From Mytilus galloprovincialis (taxonomy: Eukaryota; Mollusca; Bivalvia; Mytilida; Mytilidae): DNA of 64,000 nucleotides. Position numbers and translations under genes: made by a program. Numbering within the stretch: the stretch's first letter is position 1; the number at the start of each line of letters is the position of its first letter. This document shows positions 11,791 to 23,434 of this stretch, in pieces. Location: positions 52,907,078-52,971,077 of the forward strand of contig NC_134841.1 of NCBI RefSeq assembly GCF_965363235.1. Direction: 5' to 3'. The notes under the pieces were generated by a model. The model did no database searches. It was not told the origin of the DNA and saw nothing but the letters and a program-made list of their open reading frames with translations.

Positions 11791-12715
11791 GCAAAATTCA
11801 GACTACATGGGATACATGTACCCAGTTGATACATGATTTCCTAGACAGAGGGTTAATGATTACAGGTAAACAATAATAAGACGTCACATCCGCTTTTGGT
11901 GAGATTTGTGTTGCTCTGCTTTTAGTTTTATATACTGGTGTTTTTCTTTTGGTCATTGTTCGTATTTTTGACATGACATTATCAGCTCGTTTTCGACTCT
12001 TAAGTTCAAATGTCCTGTTGGTATCTTTCGCCTTTCTTCGAAGCTATTATAGAAATTTAAGACTAACAGAGGTTTTTATTTAATAACCACTTTATTCGTT
12101 AGCGGTTATATTTCTATCATTTATTCCTTTTCTAATATAAGCGCAAGACATCGCACTATCAGATTGTCATTGAACCGACTTTATCTTCTGAAAAGAAATA
12201 AATGATGTTTAATCTTCGCTTGATTTCAGTCTGGCGTTACGAGCACCTGTTCACTTTAAGAGGAAATGCTGCATTCAAATCCAAACAGTTATTTTGCAAG
12301 ATATTCTGAAAAAAAGATTATCGTTTATGACACTGATATGATAGATTGATAAGTAATTACCATGGAAACGGTTTGAAGGATCTTTATTTAATGTTTTAAG
12401 TTTTCTGTGTCATTGTGTATGTTCCAATGTTTAGTAATAATTACACTAAAATTTAGCATGATGTGTATCAATACAGATACTTGAAAAGGTTTGTTAGCTT
12501 GATAACTGCAAATAATTCAGTCTTAGTACAAGCTCGTAATTTAAATAAAAATTACGATTGCATCATGTGTTTTGTGGATTGGAAAACGTTTGAACACATA
12601 TTTGATATTTATAAAGTATTTCTGTGCTACACACCAAAAAAAAAAAAATGCATTTGGTCATGGCATTTTCAAAAGGTTTTTGATTTTAATCAAATTGAAC
12701 ATAACATCTGCTTGT
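11790..12715. other. Intergenic with short repeat remnants
   Basis: The segment 11,885-12,045 (GTTTTATATACTGGTGTTT ... GACATTATCAGCTCG ... GGTATCTTTCGCC) looks like a fragment of a dispersed repeat. The 86-residue ORF at 12463-12723 has no domain and is not called. Confidence 0.4.
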
Positions 12716-12719
12716 TGAA

Positions 12720-12985
12720 TTGAATTATCATTGATATGTTCATAATTATAAATTAACTGTTAACAAAATTTTGAATTTTTGAAATACTTAGGCTTTTCTA
12801 CCTCAGGAATAGATTATTTAGCAAAACTTTAAGAAGTTGTGGTCCTCATTGCTCTTCAACTTCGTACTTTATTTGGCCTTTCTAATATTTTTTATTCGAG
12901 CGTCACTGTTGAGTCTTTTGAAGACGAAACGCGCGTCTGGCGTAAATTTGAAATTTCAATCCTGGTATCTATGACGAGATTATTT
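12720..12985 (+). repeat. Dispersed mussel repeat, CGTCTGGCG family
   Basis: The blocks TTGAATTATCATTGATATG, ACTTAGGCTTTTCTACCTC, GCTCTTCAACTTCGTACTTT, CGAGCGTCACTG and GACGAAACGCGCGTCTGGCG follow in the same order as at 54,770-55,740. Non-coding; one of the most frequent repeats in mussel DNA as I know it. Confidence 0.85.
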
Positions 12986-12989
12986 ACAT

Positions 12990-13870
12990 GTCTCACCTTT
13001 TAAAAAAGATAGAAGCTAAACCGGTTTATCTTCGGTTACATAAAGTACACGGATTTATATTTATAGCGAATACAGTCTCACGTTCCGATATGTCGAGAAA
13101 AGCTACAGCGTCCTTCGGTTAAATAAAAAATTTTGGAAAACATTTGAAAAATATTTTCAATTTGAATGATATTTTTACAAATATGATAAACAATTACATC
13201 TTTTATTCGAGTTTCTCTTTAAAAAAAAAACAAATTTAAACAGTTGCATTGCTCATATGTTATCTTGTCAGACCTCTAATGACTAAGTTTTTTTTTTAAT
13301 GGAGAGCCTTAAATAAAAGCCTTAAGATGTTATTGCTTGTTATATTTGTTTCAAAAATAGTCAAATTGGAACATATTTTTCAAATATCTTTTTAATAATG
13401 TAATTTCAAGAAAAAAAATTACAAGACGCTTTAAATTATAGCATAGATTTTTTTTTTATTGTAACACCGATTTTGAATGAACCAATTATAACAAGCAATT
13501 CAGTATTGAAGATAAATTTCAATAAACCAAGCTTAAAGGAAAACAACAAACATCTTTATGAATGACTAACATCGGCAACAATCCGTATAAACAACCACAG
13601 TTTGTGAATATAGCAAGAAACGAATATTAAGTAGCTGCCAAAATTCAACAATTGAGTTTAACAGGTGTCTTAATTTCATTGCAGCATATTTGTATAAGGA
13701 TGAGTTACTTTACAACTCCAACACTTGTTGCTGACTCTTTTTACATGACATGAGGCGACACTTGAATTTCGACATTATACGGATAATTATGGATTGACAA
13801 GTGATTATTTTTTGTACGAACAGGTGAAAGATGATTCCTCTTTTCAAATTTTGTGAGAAAGTTTTGTTGT
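12990..13870. other. Intergenic, AT-rich
   Basis: No coding evidence. The part from 13,710 on may belong to the same repeat as the following element, but no boundary could be fixed. Confidence 0.35.
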
Positions 13871-13873
13871 GGT

Positions 13874-14278
13874 TTAAGGATGTTTGCTGCTCAGTTTCAA
13901 AATAAGTAACTTTCCATAAAACTAGTATATATTGATAGGGGATTAATTGAGGAATCAAAAAAGCAACAAAAAAAATAGGGGTCAATGTGCTTGTTTTCGA
14001 GATATTAGCCATTGGAGTTTTGGCAGGAAAATGTTCTCTCTTGACTTTTCTATACTTTACCATTGACCAGTTAAAGTTCTCAAAAAAATGTACTATTAAA
14101 AAATAAATAAAATTTTATAAGACTCTTAAAAATGGCTTATAGTTAATACATGTAAACGATTTTTAAAAAGAAAATGGGGGTCCATGAGCAAATTTTTTTA
14201 GGCATTCAAATGGATAAAACCAGAGGATTTCGAAAATCTGACAAAAATTCCAAAAACATGACAAACAAGCATCCTTAA
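13874..14278. mobile_element. TTAA-flanked MITE (GGATG...CATCC ends)
   Basis: Body 13878-14274 (397 bp) begins GGATGTTTG and ends ACAAGCATCC, an imperfect terminal inverted repeat. It is flanked by TTAA at 13874-13877 and 14275-14278, which suggests a piggyBac-type target duplication. I recognise the internal text (CTCAGTTTCAAAATAAGTAA, GGGGTCAATGTGCTTGTTTT) as a frequent mussel repeat. The 117-residue ORF on the - strand (13710-14063) crosses the left boundary and is a chance reading frame. Confidence 0.65.
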
Positions 14279-14567
14279 ATTATAAAGTACTGATTGAAAA
14301 TCAGAGAATAGGGAAATGTATAAAATAGATAGAGTTAGAAGAAGAAAAGAAACAAAAGAATATATAGATGTGGTATTTATATTACTCTATGCATACTTCC
14401 AAACGATGTTTCTACAAAGCTTTTATCAAATAAGATTTTTTGGAGATTACAATCCAATTGTAATTCTCCCAAAGGTAAAACAAATATTTCGTCTTGAATA
14501 CTTTTAGTCGTTGTTTTTTTAAAAACTGGCCGATATTATTAAAGATCACCTGTGGATTTTCCTTTGA

Positions 14568-14890
14568 TTTGTATGCCCCACCTACGATAGTAGAGGGGCA
14601 TTATGTTTTCTGGTCTGTGCATCTGTTCGTCCGTTCGTCTGTCCGTCTGTTCGTCCGTCGTACCGTTCGTTCGTCTGTCCCGCTTCAGGTTAAAGTTTTT
14701 GGTCGAGGTGGTTTTTGATGAAGTTGAAGTGCAATCAACCTGAAACTTAGTAAACATGTTCCTTATGATATGATCTTTCTAATTTTAATGCCAAATTAGA
14801 TTTCTGACCCCTATTTCACGGTCCACTGAACATAGAAAATGATAGTGCGAGTGGGGCATCCGTGTACTGGGGACACATTCTTGTTTTTAT
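14568..14890 (+). repeat. ATGCCCCACCTACGATAGTAG repeat, copy 1
   Basis: It begins TATGCCCCACCTACGATAGT, continues through a (CGTC/TGTC)n-rich run (14,625-14,680) and 'CGCTTCAGGTTAAAG', and ends 'ATAGTGCGAGTGGGGCATCC'. The ends show complementary TGCCCCAC/GTGGGGCA. Copy 2 lies at 23,148-23,430 in the same orientation. Non-coding. Confidence 0.85.
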
Positions 14891-15300
14891 ATGACTCCTG
14901 CACACAGTGTGTGTGCGTGTGTGTGGTTTGTTGATGTTGGTTTTTTTTTTTTTTGGCGGGGGGGGGGGGGGGGGGGTTCTCATGCACAAACATGTACATT
15001 TTTACATTACTTTTTTAATCTCTTTTTTTTAAATCGATTACTTATTTTTTATTGTTATTTTAAACGCACAACTTGCACCCACACAATAATTGACAGCAGC
15101 TTTCTTTTTAAGATCGCAGTCAAATGTGCATATAATATTTTAGTTGAAGTTGATATAATTGTTATAATTTACACAAAGTAACCTTCTTTCAAATATTTTT
15201 TATTTCTTATTTACAAGTATTATCCTATATAAATATATAGTGGTGATTTCAAATGCTTTAAGGATCTTTTATAATTTTTATCTTATAGCTTTAGTGAATT
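14890..15300. other. Low-complexity and AT-rich stretch
   Basis: Contains a GT-rich run (14,900-14,935), a T-run (14,940-14,954) and a G-run (about 14,957-14,975). Nothing else seen. Confidence 0.5.
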
Positions 15301-15304
15301 GATA

Positions 15305-18300
15305 AAATTGAGAATGGATATGGGGAATGTGTCAAAGAGACAACAACACGACCATAGACAACAGTCGAAGAACATCAATGGGTCTTCCTTGCAGCGAGAA
15401 ACCCCCGCACCCGGAGGAGTCCTTCAGCTGGCCCCTTAACAAATATGTTACTAGTTCAGTGATAATGGACGTCATACTAAACTCCGAATTATACACAAGA
15501 AACTAAAATTGAAAATCATACAAGACTAACAAAGGCCAGAGGCTCCAGACTTGGGACAGACGCAAAAATGCGGCAGGCTTAAACATGATTTTTGAGATCT
15601 CAACCCTCCCCCTATACCTCTAGCCAACAAAGAAAAAACAAACGCACAACAATACGCATAGTAAAACTCAGTTTAAGAGAATTACGAGTCCGATGTCAGA
15701 ATAGGTAACAAAAGAAATTAAACAAAATGACAATAATACATAAATTAACAAACGAATACTAGCAGTTACTGACATGCCAGCTCCAGCCCTCAGTTAAACT
15801 GATTGAAAGATTATGGCTTCATTCTATGAATATCAGACACAATTCCTCCCGTTAGGGGTTTAGTATCATACCATCATTAAATATATGAGAAGAACATGAC
15901 CCGTGTCATGCCAACAACTGGTTTAAGAATAAATTCCGTGCAAAGACCCTATAAGTGAATCAATATTTAAGCCAAAATATGCAATCTTTAATGACCTGAC
16001 AACAGTATCGTTAATAATTATATCCCTTCTTAAAATGTCTGTTTAAAGGTTTTTTTTAGTTTTTGAGGTGAATACTAACATTTTTGTGCTTTGTAAATGT
16101 AAAAAAAATTACCATAAAAAGTTGAATGTGAAATATCTGAACGTATAAGATAGTTTTCTCGTGAAAAACTTCCTATGGTGTGTCTACACATACCCAACAC
16201 TTTTTAATTTCGTAACTATAACTTATCTCTGTATGTTCACAGTCTGCTCTTTTATGAAGATGAATGTTATGTATTGGTATAACTATTTATGAAGATGACT
16301 GCTGTGTATTGGTATTGAAGTGTGAATAAATTTTCTAACCCTGTGATTAGGAAATAAAAAAAATGAATATGATTTTATATGCTAATATTCATGGGATATA
16401 AGTTTATATATTTATTAGAAGGGACGCAATTCTACATTCATAGAATTATATGATTCTGAATTAATACAAATGTATTCTGTATTTTAATGTTCTATCGTTT
16501 ATTTTATATTTTTATTGTTTTTTGTATAGTACTGTGGTACATTTTGGGTGTTCTGTGGTATTCAGTTATATATCTTTATTCTCACAAACCAAATTACAAA
16601 GGTATAGAGATAATTATACATATTTCAATACAATAACATAAATAAATAATTTATGAAAGTATAGATAGAGGCATTCACAATCACAATGGTTGACCCAGGA
16701 AAGTTCAATTTGATATAGATCAACTTAATCATTACGTTCAGTTGTGTACATTTGTTGGAATTCATTAGGTAAAAAAACTGCAACTGTTGTGTCTATCTAT
16801 TTCTATAATGAAATTTCTATAATGAAATGCAATACATTGTGCAAAACTGTAGAAGTAATCAAACGCTGAATATTATACTATTCTGTGGTGTTATGTGGCA
16901 AAAGGACACTGATTTTTTTAACATCGAGGTTTTCAAGAATACAATTGAGACAAGTTATGATACAATCTGCTTAATAACTGTACGAAAGCTGTCACAGTGT
17001 GTCATAGAACTGATTTTAACTGGCAATTCTCTGCTTTCACAAACTATGCTTCATCATAAGGTCTTCAAACCTAAAACGATATCATAGTTACAAAACTTTG
17101 TACCATTAAATGCGTCAACATATGAAACACGATAATTTCTCCAAAAATGGAAATTTTTAAGCATGCACAGCAGGCATGGGGCAAACAACATTGAAATTTA
17201 GTTGGCATTATATTACAATTACTTTGACAAAACTATGCATGAAATATGCATGAGCAAAGCCCATATAACATATTCAGCTCTAAAATGGCCCAGAAATGAC
17301 AAATCTTTAACAATTCAAATTGGGAAACTAACGGACTAATTTATGTACAAAATAATGAATGAAAAACAAATGTAAGCTGACTATGTAGTATGAGGTTTTC
17401 TCATTGTACAGGGACCTATAGTTGTTAATTTCTGTGTCACTTGGTCTCTTGTGAAGAGTTGTCTCATACGCAATAAAACCATATCTTGCTTTTTTCAATT
17501 ATATGCATTTATCAAAGTAATGTATTAAATTACCAATTACTTTTGCAAAGTTTTTGTATTGAAATACATTTTACATTTGTAAAATTTTATTATCAAGTTA
17601 AAAGAAAAACCAATCATTTGAAAAGCAACATGAAGTCACAAAAGATTCTATAATATCGAGAAACTGTTCCATGTATTGGATTTCAAAAAGACAACTTTCC
17701 ACTAATTCAAACGTAAATATTTTTTTTTCAAGTTCTACCTGGGGCAACCCTTATCTCCAAATTCCCTCTAGTGACCTATGTAAAGTGTAAAAAATGAATT
17801 GTAAAAAAATAAATTGGGAATGTGTCCATAGGGACATTGATGATGCCCCCGCTAGCATATAATGCTAAAAAGGAACTAACTCAAGAACTGTAAAAGCAAA
17901 GCTTCCAAAAATTGAACTTAAATTGAGTTTTGTGGTAGAAAGCATTATATATACAATTCATTACATTTAGTTGAGAAAACTCAATAGAAACGAAAAATTC
18001 TGATTTTTTTCATTTTTAAAGGGGCATAACCCTAGATCGATAATCAAAGTGCTTGTAAGCATTGAATGGTAATGATTGCTTTAGTTTATCATTGGAAGTA
18101 AAATTGAATATTGCATTAACATAAAGCATTGGTTGTAGTTGATTCAACTATCATTCTGGACAAAGAAAGATAACTCCAATTTTCAAATAAGACTTTAAAA
18201 CATTTTTAGGAATGAACGGTAACAATTGCTATAATTTATCAGTGGAAGGCAAAATTGAACATTGCATTGTCTAAAGCATTGATTGTAGTTGATTCAACCA

Positions 18301-18650
18301 TAATCATGGACAATGGAAGATAACTCCAATTTAAAAAAAATACTTAATTAATATTTTAAGGGGGGGGGGGGGGAATGAAAAAATGAGCATTTTTCCGTTT
18401 GTAAAGGGACATAACTCTAGAACAGTAAGATTGATGGCATCGAAATTCAAACTTGACCTGTATTTTATAGTTATATTTTATAATAATTTATTAAAACATG
18501 CAATGCATTAGAAATTTATTTATCTAGGGCATGCTAGGCCTTAAAATTTTCCTAGACTTTAAATAGTTAAATCTCAAACAATCTGTTAAACTGTTAAAGT
18601 GGATTGTAAATATCTATTCATCTCTTTTGAATAAAAGGTGCATGTGAATT
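15305..18650 (-). mobile_element. Large dispersed element, left inverted copy
   Basis: A segment of more than 3 kb that matches 42,340-49,430 in reverse complement, block by block: 15,530-16,480 to 48,420-49,425; 16,505-16,560 to 46,125-46,198; 16,561-18,470 to 43,280-45,455; 18,480-18,640 to 42,345-42,420 plus 43,205-43,275. Read on the - strand it has an AATAAA signal at 16580-16575. It contains an internal direct subrepeat of about 140 bp (GGAGTTATCTTCC...TTGATTCAAC, near 18,130-18,310). The piece 15,305-15,520 (GGGGAATGTGTCAAAGAGAC) recurs alone at 33,868-34,085. There are no credible ORFs. Confidence 0.75.
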
Positions 18651-18815
18651 AATACATGTTGAGTTATTTACGAATGATGTCCTTGTACCGATGATAAATG
18701 TTTAAGTATACATTTGCTGTTTCCTTAAACAAAGAAGTGCTAAACTATGATAAAAGCTTATGATTATCAGGTTAAAAACTTTTCAATTCATTAAACATTT
18801 TCTGATTCTTGAAAA

Positions 18816-19190
18816 ATGTATTTGATTTTCTCCTGCATACTTTATCTTCCATCCAATACGAGCGCCAGCAGAAGTGACGACTTTTCTAACACGTCTATTA
18901 GCCACTATTCGAATTGTCAAAATTGTCGTATCACCGGAACGGAACGTAAAAAAACAAAAACAAGAGAAGATGAGCCTAATAGGGAAACCGATTTTGAGGA
19001 TGAGGATAAAGACTTAGTCAACAGAGGTTGTATAGTTACCGTTGTTGCCGATGATTCATATGATGATTACTTTTTGTTGAAAGCTTCGGGAACTGAAAGA
19101 CACAAATTTTAAACGTTGATACCACGGATAAATGGGGTGCACATTTTCCAAAAGGCAATGAAATCATTCGTTGACTTTACTTAAATTGAC
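18816..19190 (+). pseudogene. Acidic ORF remnant, frameshifted, function unknown
   Basis: The open frame 18816-19112 gives 98 residues. It has a charged stretch (ERKKTKTREDEPNRETDFED) followed by GCIVTVVADDSYDDYFLLKA. After its stop a neighbouring frame continues plausibly as VDTTDKWGAHFPKGNEIIR and then stops at about 19,176. This pattern of hydrophobic beta-like strands and a frameshift suggests a decayed transposon-borne protein rather than an active host gene. I do not recognise the family with confidence. Confidence 0.45.
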
Positions 19191-19356
19191 AATTGAAGAC
19201 GGGGTGATAAAATTAAAACTCCTGCAGCGCAAAACAGTTTTTTTTATCGGCTGTTTTAACACGATTTAAATATGCATAGACTAAGATACAAGTGATGAAG
19301 GAATATTTACCATGCATCGAAGTGACTACACCTGCAAGCCCGACCTCCCCGTAAGT

Positions 19357-19520
19357 CGTACTTTGAGATCACATGGGAACGCTCAAAATGATCTCAAAAA
19401 CCTTACCATCACAATCATAGACCACAACGACGTTTGGTAAAGGTCCGACAGACTTGCTCGGGAAAGGTTTTGGATAAGAAAGTTAAGGACAGTTTCCCCA
19501 GAGGGCATAAATGAAAAAAA
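19357..19520 (+). pseudogene. Penelope-like GIY-YIG endonuclease C-terminal scrap
   Basis: In one frame: RTLRSHGNAQNDLKN, LTITIIDHNDVW, a TAA stop, RSDRLARERFWIRKLRT, VSPEGINEK. The order 'ITIIDHN...W, R..RE.FWI..L.T..P.GINEK' is the C-terminal signature of the GIY-YIG endonuclease region of Penelope-like retroelements (from knowledge of that family). Only about 50 residues survive, with one stop in the middle. The GIY and YIG motifs are not present. Confidence 0.55.
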
Positions 19521-19544
19521 ACATAGAATAAGTCACTCATTTTC

Positions 19545-20200
19545 CTTACCATCACTCATTTTCCTGTCATTACTCATTGTCCGCCCGTCACTAGTTTCCA
19601 GTAACTCCGGCTTCCGTACTGGACTTAAAGGTTTAAGGATTTTTTAAATTATACCAGTTTAAATTACAGGGTTCTATTCATTTGGGATGTATGCACAAGT
19701 ACGCAGCCAAGTTCAATTATTTTACCTTAGTATATAAAATTTTAATTATTTGTTTAATCATTATTAAACTGCTATTTATTCGGGATGTTTAAATACGCAG
19801 TCTCAGTTGCAATTGCTCTATCGTTGTCAAATTTGAAATATTACACCAACTTAGATCGGTCAGGGCTGTTTATTGAGACTTTTTTCTACACAGTTGTTGA
19901 AACATCTTACAAAATGTAACTGTCGTCATCTTTGGAACTTTTGAGTTGTGCAAGTTCATATCGAAAATTACTATATTTATTTTGGCATAGATTTCATTCA
20001 ATATTTTATTAAAGCCTCACCACATACACATGATACAATTACATATATTTTCACAATAGAATATTCATTCAGGTACATAAAACATACATGTATGTATAAC
20101 AACAAATTTTAAATTCAGTCACACTGTATGTGCCAATCTTAAAAGATTTATGAGAGACTGTACAAGCAATACTATTAAAAAACAATTAGATATAGAACAT
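19545..20200. other. Intergenic, nothing recognised
   Basis: Non-coding AT-rich DNA. A short copy of ATGAGAGACTGTACAAGC (20,150) echoes ATGAGAGACTAATATTAAAGG at 2,823, which may be a repeat remnant. Confidence 0.4.
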
Positions 20201-20204
20201 ATTA

Positions 20205-21086
20205 TATATGTTCCAGACCGTATGAGTATTTGGACCGTACGCGTACGGTCTGGACCGTATGCGTACTTTTTCAAAATACTCATACGGTCGGACCTTACGC
20301 GTACGGTCTGACTTATATTAAAAAGTTGGTCAAGTTTATTAGATACAAATGCATATAGCAGATTAACATAACTTAACTATCAAATTAATATAAAAAGTTC
20401 AATTGTAATTGAAACAAAAACTTTATATTTAAACTTGTTTTTAATTCACGCTAATTCAATATGCTAATCTCTCTTGTATTAAGCATGTCGATCAGTAGTA
20501 CATTAATTGTATTATGAACGCTGAAATTGAAGATATCGGTAGAAAAACATAAAGTGGGAGTTCAATTGTTTTAGAATATTTAGCATTGTTTAGCAACTTT
20601 ACCAAAAAATGCAAATGCAAAAGAACATGCATGAACTGCATACATGAAAATGCTACAAATATTACGTTACTTGAATTGTGTCACCTTGGGCGAGAGTACC
20701 AAAATAGGATTCAGATATACAAGCAAACAAGGCCGTACTTTAACCTATAATGGTTTACTTTTTAAATTGTTATTTGTATGGAGAGTTGTCTCATTGGCAC
20801 TCACACCACATCTTCCTATATCTAAATACCTAATTTCAATTGTTCGTTTGTTCATTTTATCTATCTTATTGTAACAAATTATCAATAACAATTTGTAAAA
20901 CTAAAAATAAAGATTGTTTCAATTTAACCCATATGATCGAATAACATGTATGGTCAGATCGTACTGGACCGTACGCGTATACTCATACGGTCCGACCGTA
21001 CGCGTATGGTCGGACCGTATGAGTATACGTATACGGTCCGGACCGTACGCGTACTGTCCAAATACTCATATGGTCTGGAACATATA
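20205..21086. mobile_element. 882-bp element with long palindromic terminal inverted repeats
   Basis: The left end (TATATGTTCCAGACCGTATG...) and the reverse complement of the right end (TATATGTTCCAGACCATATG...) match over at least 55 bp with few differences. Each terminus (20,205-20,312 and 20,930-21,086) is itself built of short palindromes: GACCGTACGCGTACGGTC, ATACTCATACGGTC, GTATACGTATAC. These make CpG-rich islands of structure in AT-rich DNA. The interior (20,313-20,930) is AT-rich without a credible ORF. It looks like a non-autonomous DNA transposon; the target duplication is unclear because the flank is TA-rich. Confidence 0.75.
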
Positions 21087-21245
21087 CAAAACGCGCGTCT
21101 GGCGTATTAGATTATAATCCTTTGATAACTATTAACACCACTGGGTCGATACCACTGCTTGTGGACGTTTTGTCCCGACAGTATCACCACCCCAGTAGTT
21201 AGCACTTCGGTGTTGACAGGAATATTAATCATCTGGTCATTTTTA
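21087..21245 (+). repeat. CGTCTGGCG / ACTGGGTCGATACCACTGC repeat
   Basis: It begins ACGCGCGTCTGGCGTATTAG, then CACTGGGTCGATACCACTGC, then CACCCCAGTAGTTAGCACTT. This is the same family as 54,690-54,960, where the blocks occur in the same order. It abuts the right end of the 882-bp element. Confidence 0.8.
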
Positions 21246-23140
21246 TAAATTTCCTGTATACAAAACTTTGATTTTTTTTTTTATTAATTAAATACTAATA
21301 TTAAGATATAATTAAGGAAAGACAGGGCAAGTATGCATAAAGCATCTTAACTTAAGTGTTCCTTAAACTTAGATTTCACCTAGAATTCCCTCAATTGATT
21401 AAGTAAAATTCATAAGTCATATGCATAAACTTAAAAAGAGTGCATTTCTTTCTAACACAAACGATGCAAACGTCTAAGCGCGCACATGTTTTGATCATTT
21501 GTTTCTAACATACGTTTGCAAAGTTTACATAATCTTTGACAAACTATGCATTCGCTAAAAATGCGTCTACAGTAGTACGCTACATTTGTTTCTAAGTTCA
21601 AACTTGAATTTTAGTAAAATTATAAGAAAACATTGGAACAATCTGCAGAAGACAAACAATGCAGTGAAATCTTCATAGCGTATAAATGTAACAAAAATAT
21701 AAAAGAATAACTTTCTGATTCACACAAGCAAGATACACATGAGTATAGAAGCATAGTCACGAAATACATTCATTCAGTGCATTATCCAGTACGGTGCCAA
21801 ATAGATTTCTTTCTTTTTGTTATCCTTTTTGATTCTCTATGTTTAAATACTAGTCTTAAATGTGGCTCAAATGTTTGATATTTGACTTGAAATGGCAATT
21901 GCTTAGTAGTATATTGGGAGGTAGACATTTTTTTTTATTCATTTGCAAGCTATTAGGTCTTGAAGGCATAAAACTTTGCTCAGTGCTCGGAGCACAAAAA
22001 TCATGCTCGAAACATGAAAGCCAGCAATTTGATTGGTTGATTTTCGAGTCTGAGTACAAAAATCATGCTCGAAAGTTTAATGACCGTGAGATCTTTGTCT
22101 TGTCCGAGTAAACGGCAGCACGTCATTACTGCAAATCTAACTTGGAGTCTATAAACATCTTACAGCTAATTGTTTTCTTAAAATTCTTAATAATACATAT
22201 TCAAGATAAGCACTTTTGGTCTCATCGGTCTATGGAAAATGCATTAAAATGTTTATTTAGCTCAGTGAAAAACCTGATTTTTCAATAGTCGTTTCTCGGG
22301 TAATAATTATATGGCAATCTTGTACGAGTCAGTTACCGAGTCAAATTTTGATGGTTCATCCATGAATAATCAGAGATTTGATGGTGCTGATTCCTTGGGG
22401 TAGTCATTAGGAACGAATATAAACTAAGCACTTTAAGTTTGATGATAAATTGAGACAAGGGGGAAACACTTATCTTAATTGCAAATAAATTACATTCATA
22501 TTTCATGCGTAATTATTTTTAAGTTATCAAAACATGTGTTAAAGAAATCAACAACGTAGCGTGTGGGTAACAAGTTGAAAATCGACAGAAATCAACCATT
22601 TAAAAACGTTCAGATCACGTAATTTATTAGTATGTCGTTTTCACCAAATAGTAATGAGCCGTGATTTGGAATGAGAAATGTTTTCATTGAAGCAACAATT
22701 TGACAAACCCTGCATGGCAGAGTACATACTGTTGATTTGACAGATATGTTGATAATACAAAAAAGACGAAGATGCGGAACTGGAAAATAGATTAAAGATC
22801 AGATTTTGGCTGATATTGAACACATTTATGTTTTTATTACAATTCCAAATAACCATCAGAAAGAAAAAAGATATGAATTTTTATCAGATGAAAATAGTTT
22901 AGATTTCACATAATTGAAAACAAAACTGAAGAAAATTTAAAGAGCAATTTATAAAATTTGAAACAATCTGATTACCTAAGATATATCTTTTACAGAAGCA
23001 TTTCTACTTCGGCAACAGTACCTTAATTTTAAAGCTGATACGAGAAAAATTGACAGCTCATTTGGCACTTTCCATTAGCCAACTCAACTGTATACATAAA
23101 TAACACATTTTGAAATTGTGAAAGGTGTTTTACGTCAATT
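21246..23140. other. Intergenic, no gene recognised
   Basis: The segment 21,310-21,435 has several CTTAA/TTAAG motifs in both orientations (GCATAAAGCATCTTAACTTA, CATATGCATAAACTTAA) and may be a decayed foldback. 21,955-22,075 repeats AAAAATCATGCTCGAAA twice (about 22,000 and 22,058). ORFs here are short and overlap on opposite strands, and none has a domain. Confidence 0.4.
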
Positions 23141-23147
23141 TGTTTTT

Positions 23148-23430
23148 ATGCCCCACCTACGATAGTAGAGGTGGCATTATGTATGCTGGTCTGTGGGTCC
23201 GTTCGTCTGTTTGTCCCGCTTCAGGTTAACGTTTTTTGTTAAGGTAGTTTTTGATGAAATTGAAGTCCAATCATTTTGAAACTTTTGTTCACATTGTTCC
23301 CTATGATATGATCTTTCTAATTTTAATTGTGTCAAATTTGAGTCTTGGTTCAATTTCACGGTCTACTACTGAACATAGAAAATAATAGTGCGAGTGGGGC
23401 ATCCGTGTGTTATGGACACTTTTTGTCTTT
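23148..23430 (+). repeat. ATGCCCCACCTACGATAGTAG repeat, copy 2
   Basis: Same family and orientation as 14,568-14,890, with a shorter CGTC-rich run. It ends GTGCGAGTGGGGCATCCGTG. Confidence 0.85.
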
Positions 23431-23434
23431 TCTT

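Noticed and set aside
13710-14063. 117-residue - strand ORF
   Set aside because: It crosses the boundary of a TTAA-flanked repeat I recognise as non-coding.
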